From an uncultured Bryobacterales bacterium (lineage in GTDB: Bacteria; Acidobacteriota; Terriglobia; Bryobacterales; Bryobacteraceae), in the NCBI GenBank assembly GCA_937859895.1, contig CALMAV010000233.1, positions 1 through 14,280 on the forward strand: 14,280 bases of DNA. Reading direction: 5' to 3'. The notes under the pieces are model-generated. The model saw nothing but the letters and a program-made list of their open reading frames with translations. It was not told the DNA's origin and did no database searches. Shown here piece after piece: positions 7,007-13,743 of the stretch. The translations under genes were made by a program, and so were the position numbers. Each line of letters begins with the position of its first letter. Within the stretch, counting starts at the first letter, position 1.

Positions 7007-8878
7007 CTACTTGCCACGCCGCAGTGCCGAAGCAATCTGCCTAGCCATATCTGACTGGACTAGGTGTTCCAGCGGCACCGGAAGTGCCCGACACCAATTG
7101 GGCGTTTGATCGCCAGTTGTTGCCGGAACATTCGGCCTTTCATAGGCAACGGCTGCATCGTCAAGAGCTGCAGTCAGAATGCGAGATGGAGCTTTCGCCA
7201 GGTACGCATACGCTCGCACAATTACATCTTCGACTCTTGCATCTTCGGTCAGCCCAGTTACTTGCTGGACCCGGTCGCGGATCTCGCGGAGGCTCGCCTC
7301 ATTCGGATTCAGGCCGAGTTCCCGCTGTCGCTGCACATCCTGCTCGCTCCACATACCAGCTACGGTCGGAAGATCGTGGGTGGTGACAGCCGCCAGTGCT
7401 TCTTTGGGGTACTCCGACGAATCATTCTTTTCGAACCAGAGCAGCCTATAAGAAAGAACGCCCCAGGCAGTCAGCTTCTCGCGGGCTTCTTCCTCCACTG
7501 TTCCAAGATCCTCGCCTACAACGTAGGCACGCGCCCGCTCACTTTCGAGCGCGACAATGGCCAGCATTTCGTCCGGATCATAGCGTACATACCCGCCCTG
7601 GCTGGCTGGAGCACCATTTGGTATCCAAAACAGTCGGAATAATCCCATTACGTGGTCAATGCGCAGGCCGCCCCCGTGCCGGAAAGCAGCTCGAATCGTT
7701 TGGATGAAAGGCCGGTACGCCGCCGCGTGCAGCTTGTGTGGCACGAATGGCGGCAATCCCCAACTCTGGCCTTGCGTATTGAACTCATCCGGTGGCGCGC
7801 CAACACCGACCCCAGCCGCCAGATAATCCTGCCAAGCCCAGGCATCGGCGCCATCCGGATCGACACCGATTGGAAGATCCTGCATCAAGGCAAGGTGATT
7901 CGCGCATCGTTGCAGCTGCTGATCCAGAAGGAACTGCACCCATTGGTGAAAGCGAATGCGGTCCCCATTTTCGCCGGCGAACTTAGCAACGTCTGGTAAT
8001 TTCGGATGCTGATACTGCTCTGGCCAGCCGTGCCAGCCGGACTTGAATTGCTCGGCCAAGGTGCAGAACAGCGCGTAACGCTCTAGTTCCTGGCCACGAG
8101 CCTGGCAGAACGCCTCAAATTCAGCATTGGTGCTGACGTGTTGCCAGAGGCTCTCCAGAGCGCGCATTTTGAGGAGAAACACACGATCACGGTCAATGAT
8201 TGGCGAGCTGTTTAACTCGTGCCCTTGCCTTACTAATTCATCCCAGTCCGGCACCGTGGCCGCACTCGCGCCCTCTATCCACTCGATGTGAAGCCATAGC
8301 GGGTTCAGGAAGATGCGGGAGGTGGGGAAGTATGGGCTTGTCTGTTGAGGAAGTATGGGCGTTGCCGAACTGAGCGGATTGAGCAGCATCATCCCTGCCC
8401 CTAGCTCCTCAGCCGACCAGCGCGCCAGCCGGTCCAAATCAGCAAAGTCGCCGATTCCCCAGCTCTCCTCCGATCGTGCGCCGTAGAGCTGAACGGCCCA
8501 ACCCCATACCGAGAGGTCCTCCGGCATCCAGCACTTGTTTGGACTGACGATCAGACTGATTGGCCGATCGCTGTTGTCAAGCCTAATTTGGTGATAGCCG
8601 GATGGAAGATCAGACGGCAGAGCAGTGGTAAAAGCAATCTGCTGTCCGGATTCGAGCGTCACAGAGCCACTCTGCCCAACCTCCCGAGCCTCTCCACATT
8701 TGAGGAAAAGGACACCGTTGTCTAGCTCCGGGCCATCGCTCCCCGGCTCCGCATCCATAGCCTTTAACAGCGCATTGATAGTTGATTGCCCGGTATTATG
8801 CCAGTTGCCAAGCGCGTCCTCATAGGTCAGGTCAATGCCCCAACCATTCGTACGCCGCTTGCTCGGTTCTTTGGTCAT
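7007..8878 (-). CDS. malQ: 4-alpha-glucanotransferase (amylomaltase, GH77)
   Basis: MalQ transfers alpha-1,4-glucan segments between maltooligosaccharides in the cytoplasm, releasing glucose, in maltose or glycogen metabolism. From the ATG at 8878 the protein has 623 residues. GH77 landmarks are clear: SWGIGDFADL (139-148), the GGGLRIDHVMGLFRLFWIP box with the nucleophile at Asp408, VVGEDLGTV with the acid/base at Glu456, and TTHDLPTVAGMW with the third carboxylate at Asp502. The C-terminus (DQTPNWCRALPVPLE) is also typical. Residues 1-115 are a beta-rich N-terminal domain, as in longer MalQ forms. An in-frame TTG at 8923 would add 15 residues, but family-like sequence begins after the ATG. 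GGAAG lies a little far from the ATG. The gene is divergent from the acidic-protein gene and lies 129 bp before the GT2/STELLO pair on the same strand. Confidence 0.95.
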   Translation of the reverse strand: MTKEPSKRRTNGWGIDLTYEDALGNWHNTGQSTINALLKAMDAEPGSDGPELDNGVLFLKCGEAREVGQSGSVTLESGQQIAFTTALPSDLPSGYHQIRLDNSDRPISLIVSPNKCWMPEDLSVWGWAVQLYGARSEESWGIGDFADLDRLARWSAEELGAGMMLLNPLSSATPILPQQTSPYFPTSRIFLNPLWLHIEWIEGASAATVPDWDELVRQGHELNSSPIIDRDRVFLLKMRALESLWQHVSTNAEFEAFCQARGQELERYALFCTLAEQFKSGWHGWPEQYQHPKLPDVAKFAGENGDRIRFHQWVQFLLDQQLQRCANHLALMQDLPIGVDPDGADAWAWQDYLAAGVGVGAPPDEFNTQGQSWGLPPFVPHKLHAAAYRPFIQTIRAAFRHGGGLRIDHVMGLFRLFWIPNGAPASQGGYVRYDPDEMLAIVALESERARAYVVGEDLGTVEEEAREKLTAWGVLSYRLLWFEKNDSSEYPKEALAAVTTHDLPTVAGMWSEQDVQRQRELGLNPNEASLREIRDRVQQVTGLTEDARVEDVIVRAYAYLAKAPSRILTAALDDAAVAYERPNVPATTGDQTPNWCRALPVPLEHLVQSDMARQIASALRRGK

Positions 8879-9099
8879 CGGCTTAGCTTCCACAATTAAG
8901 AATGTACGATGCGCACCTGCCAAAACCCGTTTTCCCTTGTTTAGGCGTTCATATGTCGTGTAGACTTTTCGTATCTATTGCTCCGATAGCAACTCGTATC
9001 TTTCCGGTCAAAAACAGACAGCAAGTTTTGGGTACAATTTGCTTCGGACCTGCATCTTAGCCATGTAAGAAGCGTTAAGCTCAGAGCGAGTTTGTTCGC

Positions 9100-9122
9100 C
9101 AGAATCAAAACAGACGATTCTG
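9100..9122 (+). repeat. Inverted repeat in the leader of the acidic-protein gene
   Basis: CAGAATC (9100-9106) and GATTCTG (9116-9122) form a perfect 7-bp stem with a 9-nt loop. It ends 11 bases before the AAAGGAG ribosome binding site of the gene starting at 9149. It could be an operator or a 5' leader hairpin; there is no T run to suggest attenuation. Confidence 0.4.
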
Positions 9123-9148
9123 ATGCTGTTCTTAAAGGAGACTCAGTA

Positions 9149-9406
9149 ATGTTCGCTAATTCCAATTCCGAAGCGTCGACCGGAAAGGCTTTTCCGCTGT
9201 GGGAAAGCCTTCGGCTCATGGCGGTTGACGACGAGGACGAAGATGAAGACGTGGTCGATGACGATGACGATCTGGACGACATCGACGACGAAGACCTGGA
9301 CGAGGATCTTGACGATGAAGATCTAGACGATGATGCGCTTATCGATGACGAGGACGCAGACGATGAGGATAATTTAGAGGACGACGAAGAAGACGACGAG
9401 GAGTAG
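9149..9406 (+). CDS. Small, extremely acidic Asp/Glu-rich protein
   Basis: The ATG at 9149 has an excellent ribosome binding site (AAAGGAG, 9134-9140), which favours it over the in-frame TTG at 9092. The product is 85 residues. Residues 1-26 are ordinary, with a KAFPLWESLRLMAV segment that could form an amphipathic helix. Residues 27-85 hold 46 Asp/Glu out of 59, with no Lys or Arg, in loose DDED/LDDED units separated by single Leu/Ile/Val. No signal peptide, metal-loop consensus or known domain is recognised. Proteins of this type may mimic nucleic acid, bind cations, or act as a flexible acidic tail; none can be chosen from sequence. The DNA is a run of GAC/GAT/GAA/GAG codons, which creates a false serine-rich ORF on the other strand. 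It is divergent from malQ and convergent with the yjbQ-like gene. Confidence 0.75.
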   Translation: MFANSNSEASTGKAFPLWESLRLMAVDDEDEDEDVVDDDDDLDDIDDEDLDEDLDDEDLDDDALIDDEDADDEDNLEDDEEDDEE

Positions 9407-9412
9407 TTTCCG

Positions 9413-9441
9413 TGAGCCTTGTCCCCGTCCGATAAGGCTTA
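9413..9441. terminator. Candidate hairpin between convergent genes
   Basis: TGAGCCTT (9413-9420) and AAGGCTTA (9434-9441) pair over 8 positions (one G-U on the plus strand) around a 13-nt loop. It lies right after the acidic-protein stop and includes the stop of the yjbQ-like gene on the minus strand. No strong T run follows. Confidence 0.35.
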
Positions 9442-9858
9442 CTCTCCAATAATCTTCACCAGTACCCGTTTCCTTCTCCTTCCATCGAATTCTCCGTAGA
9501 AGATTTGTTCCCAAGGCCCGAAGTCAAGTCGCCCACCAGTAATCGCAACTACCACTTCGCGGCCCATAACCTGCCGTTTCAGGTGCGCATCAGCATTGTC
9601 TTCTCCCGTACGGTTATGGTCGTATTGGATTGTAGGTTCGTGAGGAGCGAGAGTCTCGAGCCAGCGTTCGTAATCACAATGGAGCCCGCTTTCGTTATCG
9701 TTGATGAAGACAGACGCCGTAATGTGCATGGCGTTAACTAGCACAAGGCCCTCCTTTACCTGACTTTGGCGCAGGCATTCGTGCACTTGGTCGGTAATGT
9801 TGATAAATCCCCGTCTCTCCGGAGTCTGAAACCAAAGTTCCTTCCTGAAGCTTTTCAC
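9439..9858 (-). CDS. yjbQ: YjbQ/UPF0047 family protein (secondary thiamine-phosphate synthase-type)
   Basis: The protein has 139 residues, the usual length. Family landmarks: FINITDQV (18-25), a HITASVFIND strand with His45, the GEDNADAHLKRQVMG block (85-99) with His92, then ITGGRLDFGPWEQIFYGEFDG (106-126). In most members the last block reads LGTWQ and DGPR; here it is FGPWEQ and DGRR, a mild departure. Members can show weak thiamine-phosphate synthase activity, but the physiological reaction is not settled. The start is the GTG at 9858: GGGGGAG lies just upstream and overlaps the stop of the hydrolase gene, from which it is 14 bp away. The two are therefore probably translated from one message. 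Cytosolic. Confidence 0.9.
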   Translation of the reverse strand: MKSFRKELWFQTPERRGFINITDQVHECLRQSQVKEGLVLVNAMHITASVFINDNESGLHCDYERWLETLAPHEPTIQYDHNRTGEDNADAHLKRQVMGREVVVAITGGRLDFGPWEQIFYGEFDGRRRKRVLVKIIGE

Positions 9859-9872
9859 CGTTGCCGCTCCCC

Positions 9873-11102
9873 CTACTTGCCCAGGCTGGCTTCGGCCATG
9901 GTTAGGAATACGTTGCGCAGACTATCAGTTCCACCGTCAGATCGCTGGATGAGGAGGATGGAAATTAGATCGTTCTGCGGATCGATCCAGCCCTGGGTTC
10001 CAAACGCTCCACCGTGCCCGTATGTACCTTTGGCATGCCCGGCCAGTTCCCCCAAGGGATCGGTTACGACTTCCCAAGCAAGGCCGTAGTCGGCTCCCCG
10101 CATCCAACCAACCGGATGTATACCGGTCGTGTGGGGTTCGGTCATCAGGTGCACAGAGAAGGGGGAAAGGTAACGCTTTCCGCCGTACTCACCATTGTTT
10201 AGCATCATGCGGTAAAGATGCAACAGGTCTTCGGCAGTTGAGTACAAGCCCCACCCTGGCGCAGGAAAGACCGCTCCGCTCCGATGTTTTGCAGGGTCGC
10301 CGCCTAGAATGCTGGCCGGGGCACGCACGAGCTTGCCATCCTTACTCGCGTACACCATGGCGATCCGCCCCACTTTGTCTGCCGGCGGGTAGAAGAAAGA
10401 GTCCTTCATCCCAAGCGGGCGCAAGATTCTGCCCCTGATGAAATCTTCGTATTTTTGGCCAGAGCAGACTTCGATGATTCTACCCAGGATCTCGATGCCA
10501 GGGCTGCTGTAGCTCCACTGTGTTCCCGGTTGGAACAGCAGTGGCTGACGCGCTAACTGCCGAACCACTTCGTCAAGCGGCACATTCATCAGCTGCTGAT
10601 AATCATGAATAGCCGGCGGCGCAGGATCCTGAATACCAGCCGTATGTGTCAGAAGATCGCGAATGGTGATGGCATGCTCCGGAACTGCCAAGCGCTCTGC
10701 ATCAGGGCCCACCGTAGTGGCAACGTGCATCTTCTTGAACTCCGGCAAGTACTGGTCCACCGGATCGCGCAGTGCTAGCTTTCCCTCTTCGGCCAGCATC
10801 ATGATTCCAATGGCAGTCACTGGTTTGGTCATTGACATGATCTGAAAGATCGTGTCCTTCTGCATAGGCCTGCCACTCTCTACGTCAGCCATGCCCGTTG
10901 CGTCAAACTCGATTGTGTCCCTGCCATGAGCAACCAAGGTGACTGCACCTGCGACAGTCTGCTTGTCGACGTACTCCTTCATTCGCTGCGGTATCTGCAA
11001 AAAAATCATTTCGTTCGCTCCAGGCGAGTGGGTCGACTGGCTCAGAACGGGCAGCATCATCGCACTGAAAGCAAGAGCAAGACGAAGACAATGGGCAGGC
11101 AT
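9873..11102 (-). CDS. Exported beta-lactamase-family serine hydrolase
   Basis: A 409-residue protein starting at ATG 11102, with a signal peptide (hydrophobic residues 5-21, cleavage near SQS). The catalytic SxxK is SMTK (Ser90, Lys93). The tyrosine motif is YSS (Tyr198-Ser200), as in class C beta-lactamases and EstB-type esterases. The third box is HGG (363-365), replacing KTG. RDLLTHTAGI (148-157) and GWGLYSTAEDLLHLYRMML are also typical of this family. Probable periplasmic esterase, peptidase or lactamase-like enzyme; substrate unknown. The GAGGAG upstream is 22 nt from this ATG but only 11 nt from an out-of-frame ATG at 11113 that encodes an 18-residue hydrophobic peptide, so initiation is unusual. 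It is only distantly similar to the hydrolase at the left edge of the window, so the two are not a recent duplication. It is followed 14 bp later by the yjbQ-like gene. Confidence 0.9.
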   Translation of the reverse strand: MPAHCLRLALAFSAMMLPVLSQSTHSPGANEMIFLQIPQRMKEYVDKQTVAGAVTLVAHGRDTIEFDATGMADVESGRPMQKDTIFQIMSMTKPVTAIGIMMLAEEGKLALRDPVDQYLPEFKKMHVATTVGPDAERLAVPEHAITIRDLLTHTAGIQDPAPPAIHDYQQLMNVPLDEVVRQLARQPLLFQPGTQWSYSSPGIEILGRIIEVCSGQKYEDFIRGRILRPLGMKDSFFYPPADKVGRIAMVYASKDGKLVRAPASILGGDPAKHRSGAVFPAPGWGLYSTAEDLLHLYRMMLNNGEYGGKRYLSPFSVHLMTEPHTTGIHPVGWMRGADYGLAWEVVTDPLGELAGHAKGTYGHGGAFGTQGWIDPQNDLISILLIQRSDGGTDSLRNVFLTMAEASLGK

Positions 11103-11492
11103 CGGATCAGCATATCGGACCTATCTCCTCACGTTTTAACTGAGGCAGCCGATTAGAATGGTGAACCAATGGTAATGGCTGGGCAGCGACCTTCAGCCGT
11201 CCACAAGCTTCCGAGGAGTATTGGTTTAGAGGCATCTCTAAGCTTGCCTTGTGCGATTGGCAGAGCTTTTTGCTCCAGGCCCAAATCGTCCTTCGGCTGC
11301 TTAGCCGTCGGGTCGCTATTCTGCTTTCGGACTCGTGGTTACCGGCAACCGCAGATACTTTTTTCAGCTCAGCAGGCGCCGTCTGGGCCAGCTCTTACAA
11401 CGAAAGATTCTGAGGAGTTGCAGAGGCTCTTGCGCCTTCAGAATCGCCATGTCGCCGTACGGTTCAATCAGTGCAACCTGCCGAGGACGCCA
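11103..11492. other. Region with no recognised gene before the haloperoxidase relic
   Basis: About 390 bp. A plus-strand frame is open from 11169 into the relic, but its translation up to about 11490 has no signal peptide, domain or ribosome binding site that I recognise. It may include decayed N-terminal sequence of the haloperoxidase. The left end should hold the promoter of the minus-strand hydrolase; a GAGGAG (minus strand) is at about 11125-11130. Confidence 0.35.
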
Positions 11493-12088
11493 GCTAATCT
11501 TTTGGACCGACTCCTGATGTGGAAGGAGATTGCTCTGAACACCACTGCCATTGACCACACTTCGGTACAACCGGACGAAGTGCGTGTCTTTGGCGAACAG
11601 TTTGGCCCGGCTCGAGCCAGCCCTGCATGGCCATCGTCCCTATTGAAATCATGGGATTCGAAGTGGCTCTACCAGTTCTGGCATCCTGTCACCGCCATCC
11701 AATCTGCCCAGCAGAATGGCAACCCGGTCGTTGTGCCGGACCCTGGTTGGTATCCCTTGGGTTCGCAAGCCGCCAACACCCGAGGTCCTAACTTCACGCC
11801 GCCCTTCCCGTCCTATGTCTCAGGTCATACGGCCACTGGTGGAGCTCTCTTTCAGACACTGCGGCATTCCTACTCGGAGACACGCCTTTTACCTTTACCT
11901 CCGACGATTGGAACGGCTTAATCGGGATGCAGGCGGCAACCTTCGCCCTCTACGAGTACACTTTCTTCAGCAATCTGACTGAAGCGGAAAGCGAGAATGC
12001 CGAGAGCCGCATATACTTGGGCGTACGTTGGCAATCCGATGCAGATGAGGGCATCGTACAGGGCAAACACGTGGCTGATTGGGTGTAG
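11493..12088 (+). pseudogene. Relic of a vanadium-dependent haloperoxidase (PAP2 superfamily)
   Basis: Pieces of the family appear in order but in changing frames. MWKEIALNTTAIDH and FGEQFGPARASPA are in one frame from 11517. MAIVP follows after a 1-base shift at about 11625. SWDSKWLYQFWHPVTAI resumes the first frame at about 11650, so the long helical region normally between these motifs (roughly two hundred residues) is deleted. NTRGPNFTPPFPSYVSGHTATGGALFQTL gives the SGH active-site box. DTPFTFTSDDWNG (from 11879), NRDAGGNLRPLRV (from 11920, another frame) and FFSNLTEAESENAESRIYLG (from 11963) complete the C-terminus up to a TAG at 12086. Vanadate-binding residues are changed: the Arg of the first box reads His (WHPVTAI for WRPVTAI) and the His of the third box reads Arg (LGVRW for LGxHW). 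The gene is dead. Intact relatives oxidise halides with hydrogen peroxide and are often exported. Confidence 0.85.
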
Positions 12089-12359
12089 GACCACGCCTTT
12101 CAACTGGTGCATGCGGAAGAGCGCTATTGAATTTCATTTGGTTACTGTCCATGTCGCGCGAGTGCAATGTTGCATTCAATGACGGGAAGAATGGACTTCA
12201 CCCGGAGCCGCAATCGAATAGTGGAGTTCTGGGGTAGCGGTGTCAACCAGCAGTGGAGCTTTGGTCTCCCATAACGTCCCAATGGGGTACTCCTTCGATC
12301 TGCTCGACATTGCCAACAGGTTTAAAGTAAGTAGGGTTTAGCAGTTTAAGAAGCTCGGA

Positions 12360-12379
12360 CTCTATTCTGAAAGATAGAG
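12360..12379 (+). repeat. Hairpin directly before the small secreted-protein start
   Basis: CTCTAT (12360-12365) and ATAGAG (12374-12379) form a 6-bp stem ending 2 bases before the ATG at 12382 and covering the only ribosome-binding candidate. It might lower translation. The rest of 12089-12381 shows no supported gene. Confidence 0.35.
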
Positions 12380-12381
12380 CT

Positions 12382-12735
12382 ATGAGACTAATAACCTTTT
12401 CTGCCTTGATGGTTTTGTTTGCAGCTGGAGAAGCATGTTCCATGCAGGATGCACGAGGAATCGCTGATAAGCGGAGCGATTTTCGCCAGTTTATTCCCAT
12501 GAAGACTGATCCTGCGCATGATCAGCTAAAAGCTGTAAAGCCGTACTTCCGTCGAGTCGATCGCGGGTCTATCATGCAAGCGATTCAACGTGCATGCAAT
12601 GGCCGCCGTAGGGGTAGTTCGCTGTACGATCCAAAAACAGGAGCGGGCTACTACATCAACTGCAATCCTAAAAATCAACAATTGTTAAACGGCTATGTGC
12701 CCATAAATCCATCAGTGCAGCCGCACTCGCGATAG
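12382..12735 (+). CDS. Small putative secreted protein of unknown function
   Basis: A 117-residue ORF with an N-terminal signal-like segment (MRLITFSALMVLFAAGEACS); cleavage is likely near residue 18-20. The Cys at 19 is not in a standard lipobox. The mature part is basic with several aromatics: FRQFIPMK, KPYFRRVDRGSIM, a Cys in IQRACNGRRRG and another in GYYINCNPKNQQ. The two mature cysteines could pair. I recognise no domain. The ribosome binding site is poor (GATAGAG, within a hairpin). An ORF on the opposite strand (12243-12500) overlaps the start but has no better support. The signal peptide and compact composition make a real gene more likely than not, though it lies between a dead gene and a MITE-like segment. 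Confidence 0.5.
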   Translation: MRLITFSALMVLFAAGEACSMQDARGIADKRSDFRQFIPMKTDPAHDQLKAVKPYFRRVDRGSIMQAIQRACNGRRRGSSLYDPKTGAGYYINCNPKNQQLLNGYVPINPSVQPHSR

Positions 12736-12780
12736 GCTGATGTGGACAGGCCTGATGTGGATGGGTCTGCTGTGGACAGC
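12736..12780 (+). repeat. Three imperfect tandem copies of a ~15-bp unit
   Basis: GCTGATGTGGACAG, GCCTGATGTGGATGG and GTCTGCTGTGGACAGC lie end to end immediately after the stop of the small secreted-protein gene. The third copy is also the outer end of the inverted repeat starting at 12772, so the array looks like repeated versions of that element end. Confidence 0.6.
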
Positions 12781-13038
12781 CTGACTTGAGCGGTTCGTTA
12801 ATCAGGCGAACTTGTGCCAGCTGTCTGCTCAGTTCGACCAGTCTTCAATGAACCGTTATTTGGGATCCTGAGGCATTGGTGAAGCGATCAGTTACTCCAC
12901 TTGACTTGCATTTTGGTCCTCTTGCACTGGGTTCTTATGGGTAGCTCGCGCTCTCAAGCTTAATTGAAATTGCGAACCGCTCAGTCGGCTATGCTGGTTT
13001 CGCGCATTCTAGAGAACTGCTCAAGTCAGGCCGTCCAC
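12772..13038. mobile_element. MITE-like non-coding segment bounded by 25-bp imperfect inverted repeats
   Basis: The left arm (12772-12796) and the reverse complement of the right arm (13014-13038) agree at 23 of 25 positions (GTGGAC-GCCTGACTTGAGC-GTTC core). The enclosed 267 bp has no ORF of note. A second inverted copy of the inner part of the arm (CGAACCGCTCA, 12973-12983, against 12787-12797) suggests a nested or duplicated right end. No clear target-site duplication is seen at the borders. This is the structure of a miniature inverted-repeat element or the joined ends of a deleted insertion sequence. I do not recognise the family. Its right end lies 53 bp before the tetR promoter. Confidence 0.55.
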
Positions 13039-13091
13039 TTCAGCTCTCATATTGCCGCAGCATGATCTGGCTGAGTGCTGCGCGCTGGTAG

Positions 13092-13120
13092 TTGACTGTC
13101 TAGACACTTTTCATCATAAT
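13092..13120 (+). promoter_or_regulatory. tetR promoter with -35 TTGACT and -10 CATAAT
   Basis: TTGACT (13092-13097) and CATAAT (13115-13120) are separated by 17 bp, a near-consensus housekeeping promoter. The expected start of transcription, about 7 bases past the -10, falls on or next to the A of the ATG at 13127, which predicts a leaderless mRNA. There is no ribosome binding site before that ATG, consistent with this. Confidence 0.65.
13093..13106. promoter_or_regulatory. Probable TetR operator 1 (TGACTGTCTAGACA, containing palindrome TGTCTAGACA)
   Basis: A perfect 10-bp palindrome (13097-13106) sits between the -35 and -10 of the tetR promoter. The 14-bp stretch recurs at 13711-13724 with one mismatch. 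Position implies that binding would block RNA polymerase and so repress the gene's own transcription. Confidence 0.6.
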
Positions 13121-13126
13121 AGCCAT

Positions 13127-13693
13127 ATGCCGAGGTCGAAAAGCGACGACAAGCGTAGCGCCATCATCAACGCCGCGACTCGCGCGATTGTGACGCAGGG
13201 GTTGAGTGCTCCCACGGCGGGCATCGCTAAAGAGGCTGGTGTTGCCAACGGCTCCCTCTTCACTTATTTCGAGACGAAGTCCGCCCTCTTCAACGCGGTT
13301 TACCTCGAACTTAAGACCGAGATGGCAACTGCTGCATCCCACGGCTTTCGGGAAGGTGACGAACTTCGGGAGCAGTTCTTTCGCGTTTGGCAAAACTGGA
13401 TGAATTGGGCGCTCTCCTTCCCCGAAAAGCGGCGAGCCCTTGCTCAGCTTGACGTCTCTGATGAGATCACACCGGCCACCCGCGCGGCGGCGCACGGGGC
13501 AATGACACAAGTCACAGCGTTACTGGAACAGGTTCGCGCCATCGGTTCCCTACAAAGAGCGCCGATGAATTTTGTTCTCACGCTCATGAATGCAGTGGCT
13601 GAGGCGACCATGAATCTTATTGCTCAGGAGCCTACGAATGCTAAGAGGCACTCCAGAGTCGGCTTTGATGCCCTCTGGCGGATGATGACCTAA
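13127..13693 (+). CDS. TetR/AcrR-family transcriptional regulator
   Basis: The start is the ATG at 13127, giving MPRSKSDDKR and 188 residues. An upstream ORF start at 13052 would place coding sequence over the promoter. The TetR DNA-binding domain covers about 11-57: AIINAATRAIVTQGL, then APTAGIAKEAGVANGSLFTYFETKSAL, with the usual turn and the S-FTYF-TK recognition-helix end. Residues 60-185 form the helical ligand-binding and dimer domain. Its GFREGDELREQFFRVWQNWMNW and RRALAQLDVS segments are typical of the group that often sits beside short-chain dehydrogenases. The inducer cannot be predicted. It is followed 50 bp later by an SDR gene carrying a similar operator, so it likely represses itself and that enzyme. 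Confidence 0.92.
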   Translation: MPRSKSDDKRSAIINAATRAIVTQGLSAPTAGIAKEAGVANGSLFTYFETKSALFNAVYLELKTEMATAASHGFREGDELREQFFRVWQNWMNWALSFPEKRRALAQLDVSDEITPATRAAAHGAMTQVTALLEQVRAIGSLQRAPMNFVLTLMNAVAEATMNLIAQEPTNAKRHSRVGFDALWRMMT

Positions 13694-13710
13694 CATTTTG
13701 GCCTTGTTAA

Positions 13711-13728
13711 TGACTGACTAGACAGACA
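13711..13728. promoter_or_regulatory. Probable TetR operator 2, upstream of the SDR gene
   Basis: TGACTGACTAGACAGACA is an imperfect palindrome (14 of 18 positions symmetric). Its first 14 bases match the site in the tetR promoter at 13 positions. It ends 4 bases before the AAGGAG ribosome binding site of the SDR. No clear -10 is seen here, so the SDR may also be read from the tetR promoter. Confidence 0.55.
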
Positions 13729-13743
13729 AAAAGGAGAATGAAA

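Noticed and set aside
7064..7999. Several long plus-strand ORFs inside malQ
   Set aside because: They are antisense shadows of a firmly identified MalQ frame and have no domains or starts of their own.
8941..9282. Minus-strand ORF with a poly-serine N-terminus
   Set aside because: It is the complement of the GAC/GAT/GAA codon run of the acidic protein, with no ribosome binding site.
12243..12500. 85-codon minus-strand ORF
   Set aside because: It overlaps the start of a better supported signal-peptide ORF; no domain recognised, though a remnant of some older gene cannot be excluded.
12736..13038. CRISPR array
   Set aside because: The repeats are imperfect, about 15 bp, directly adjacent without spacers, and part of an inverted-repeat element.
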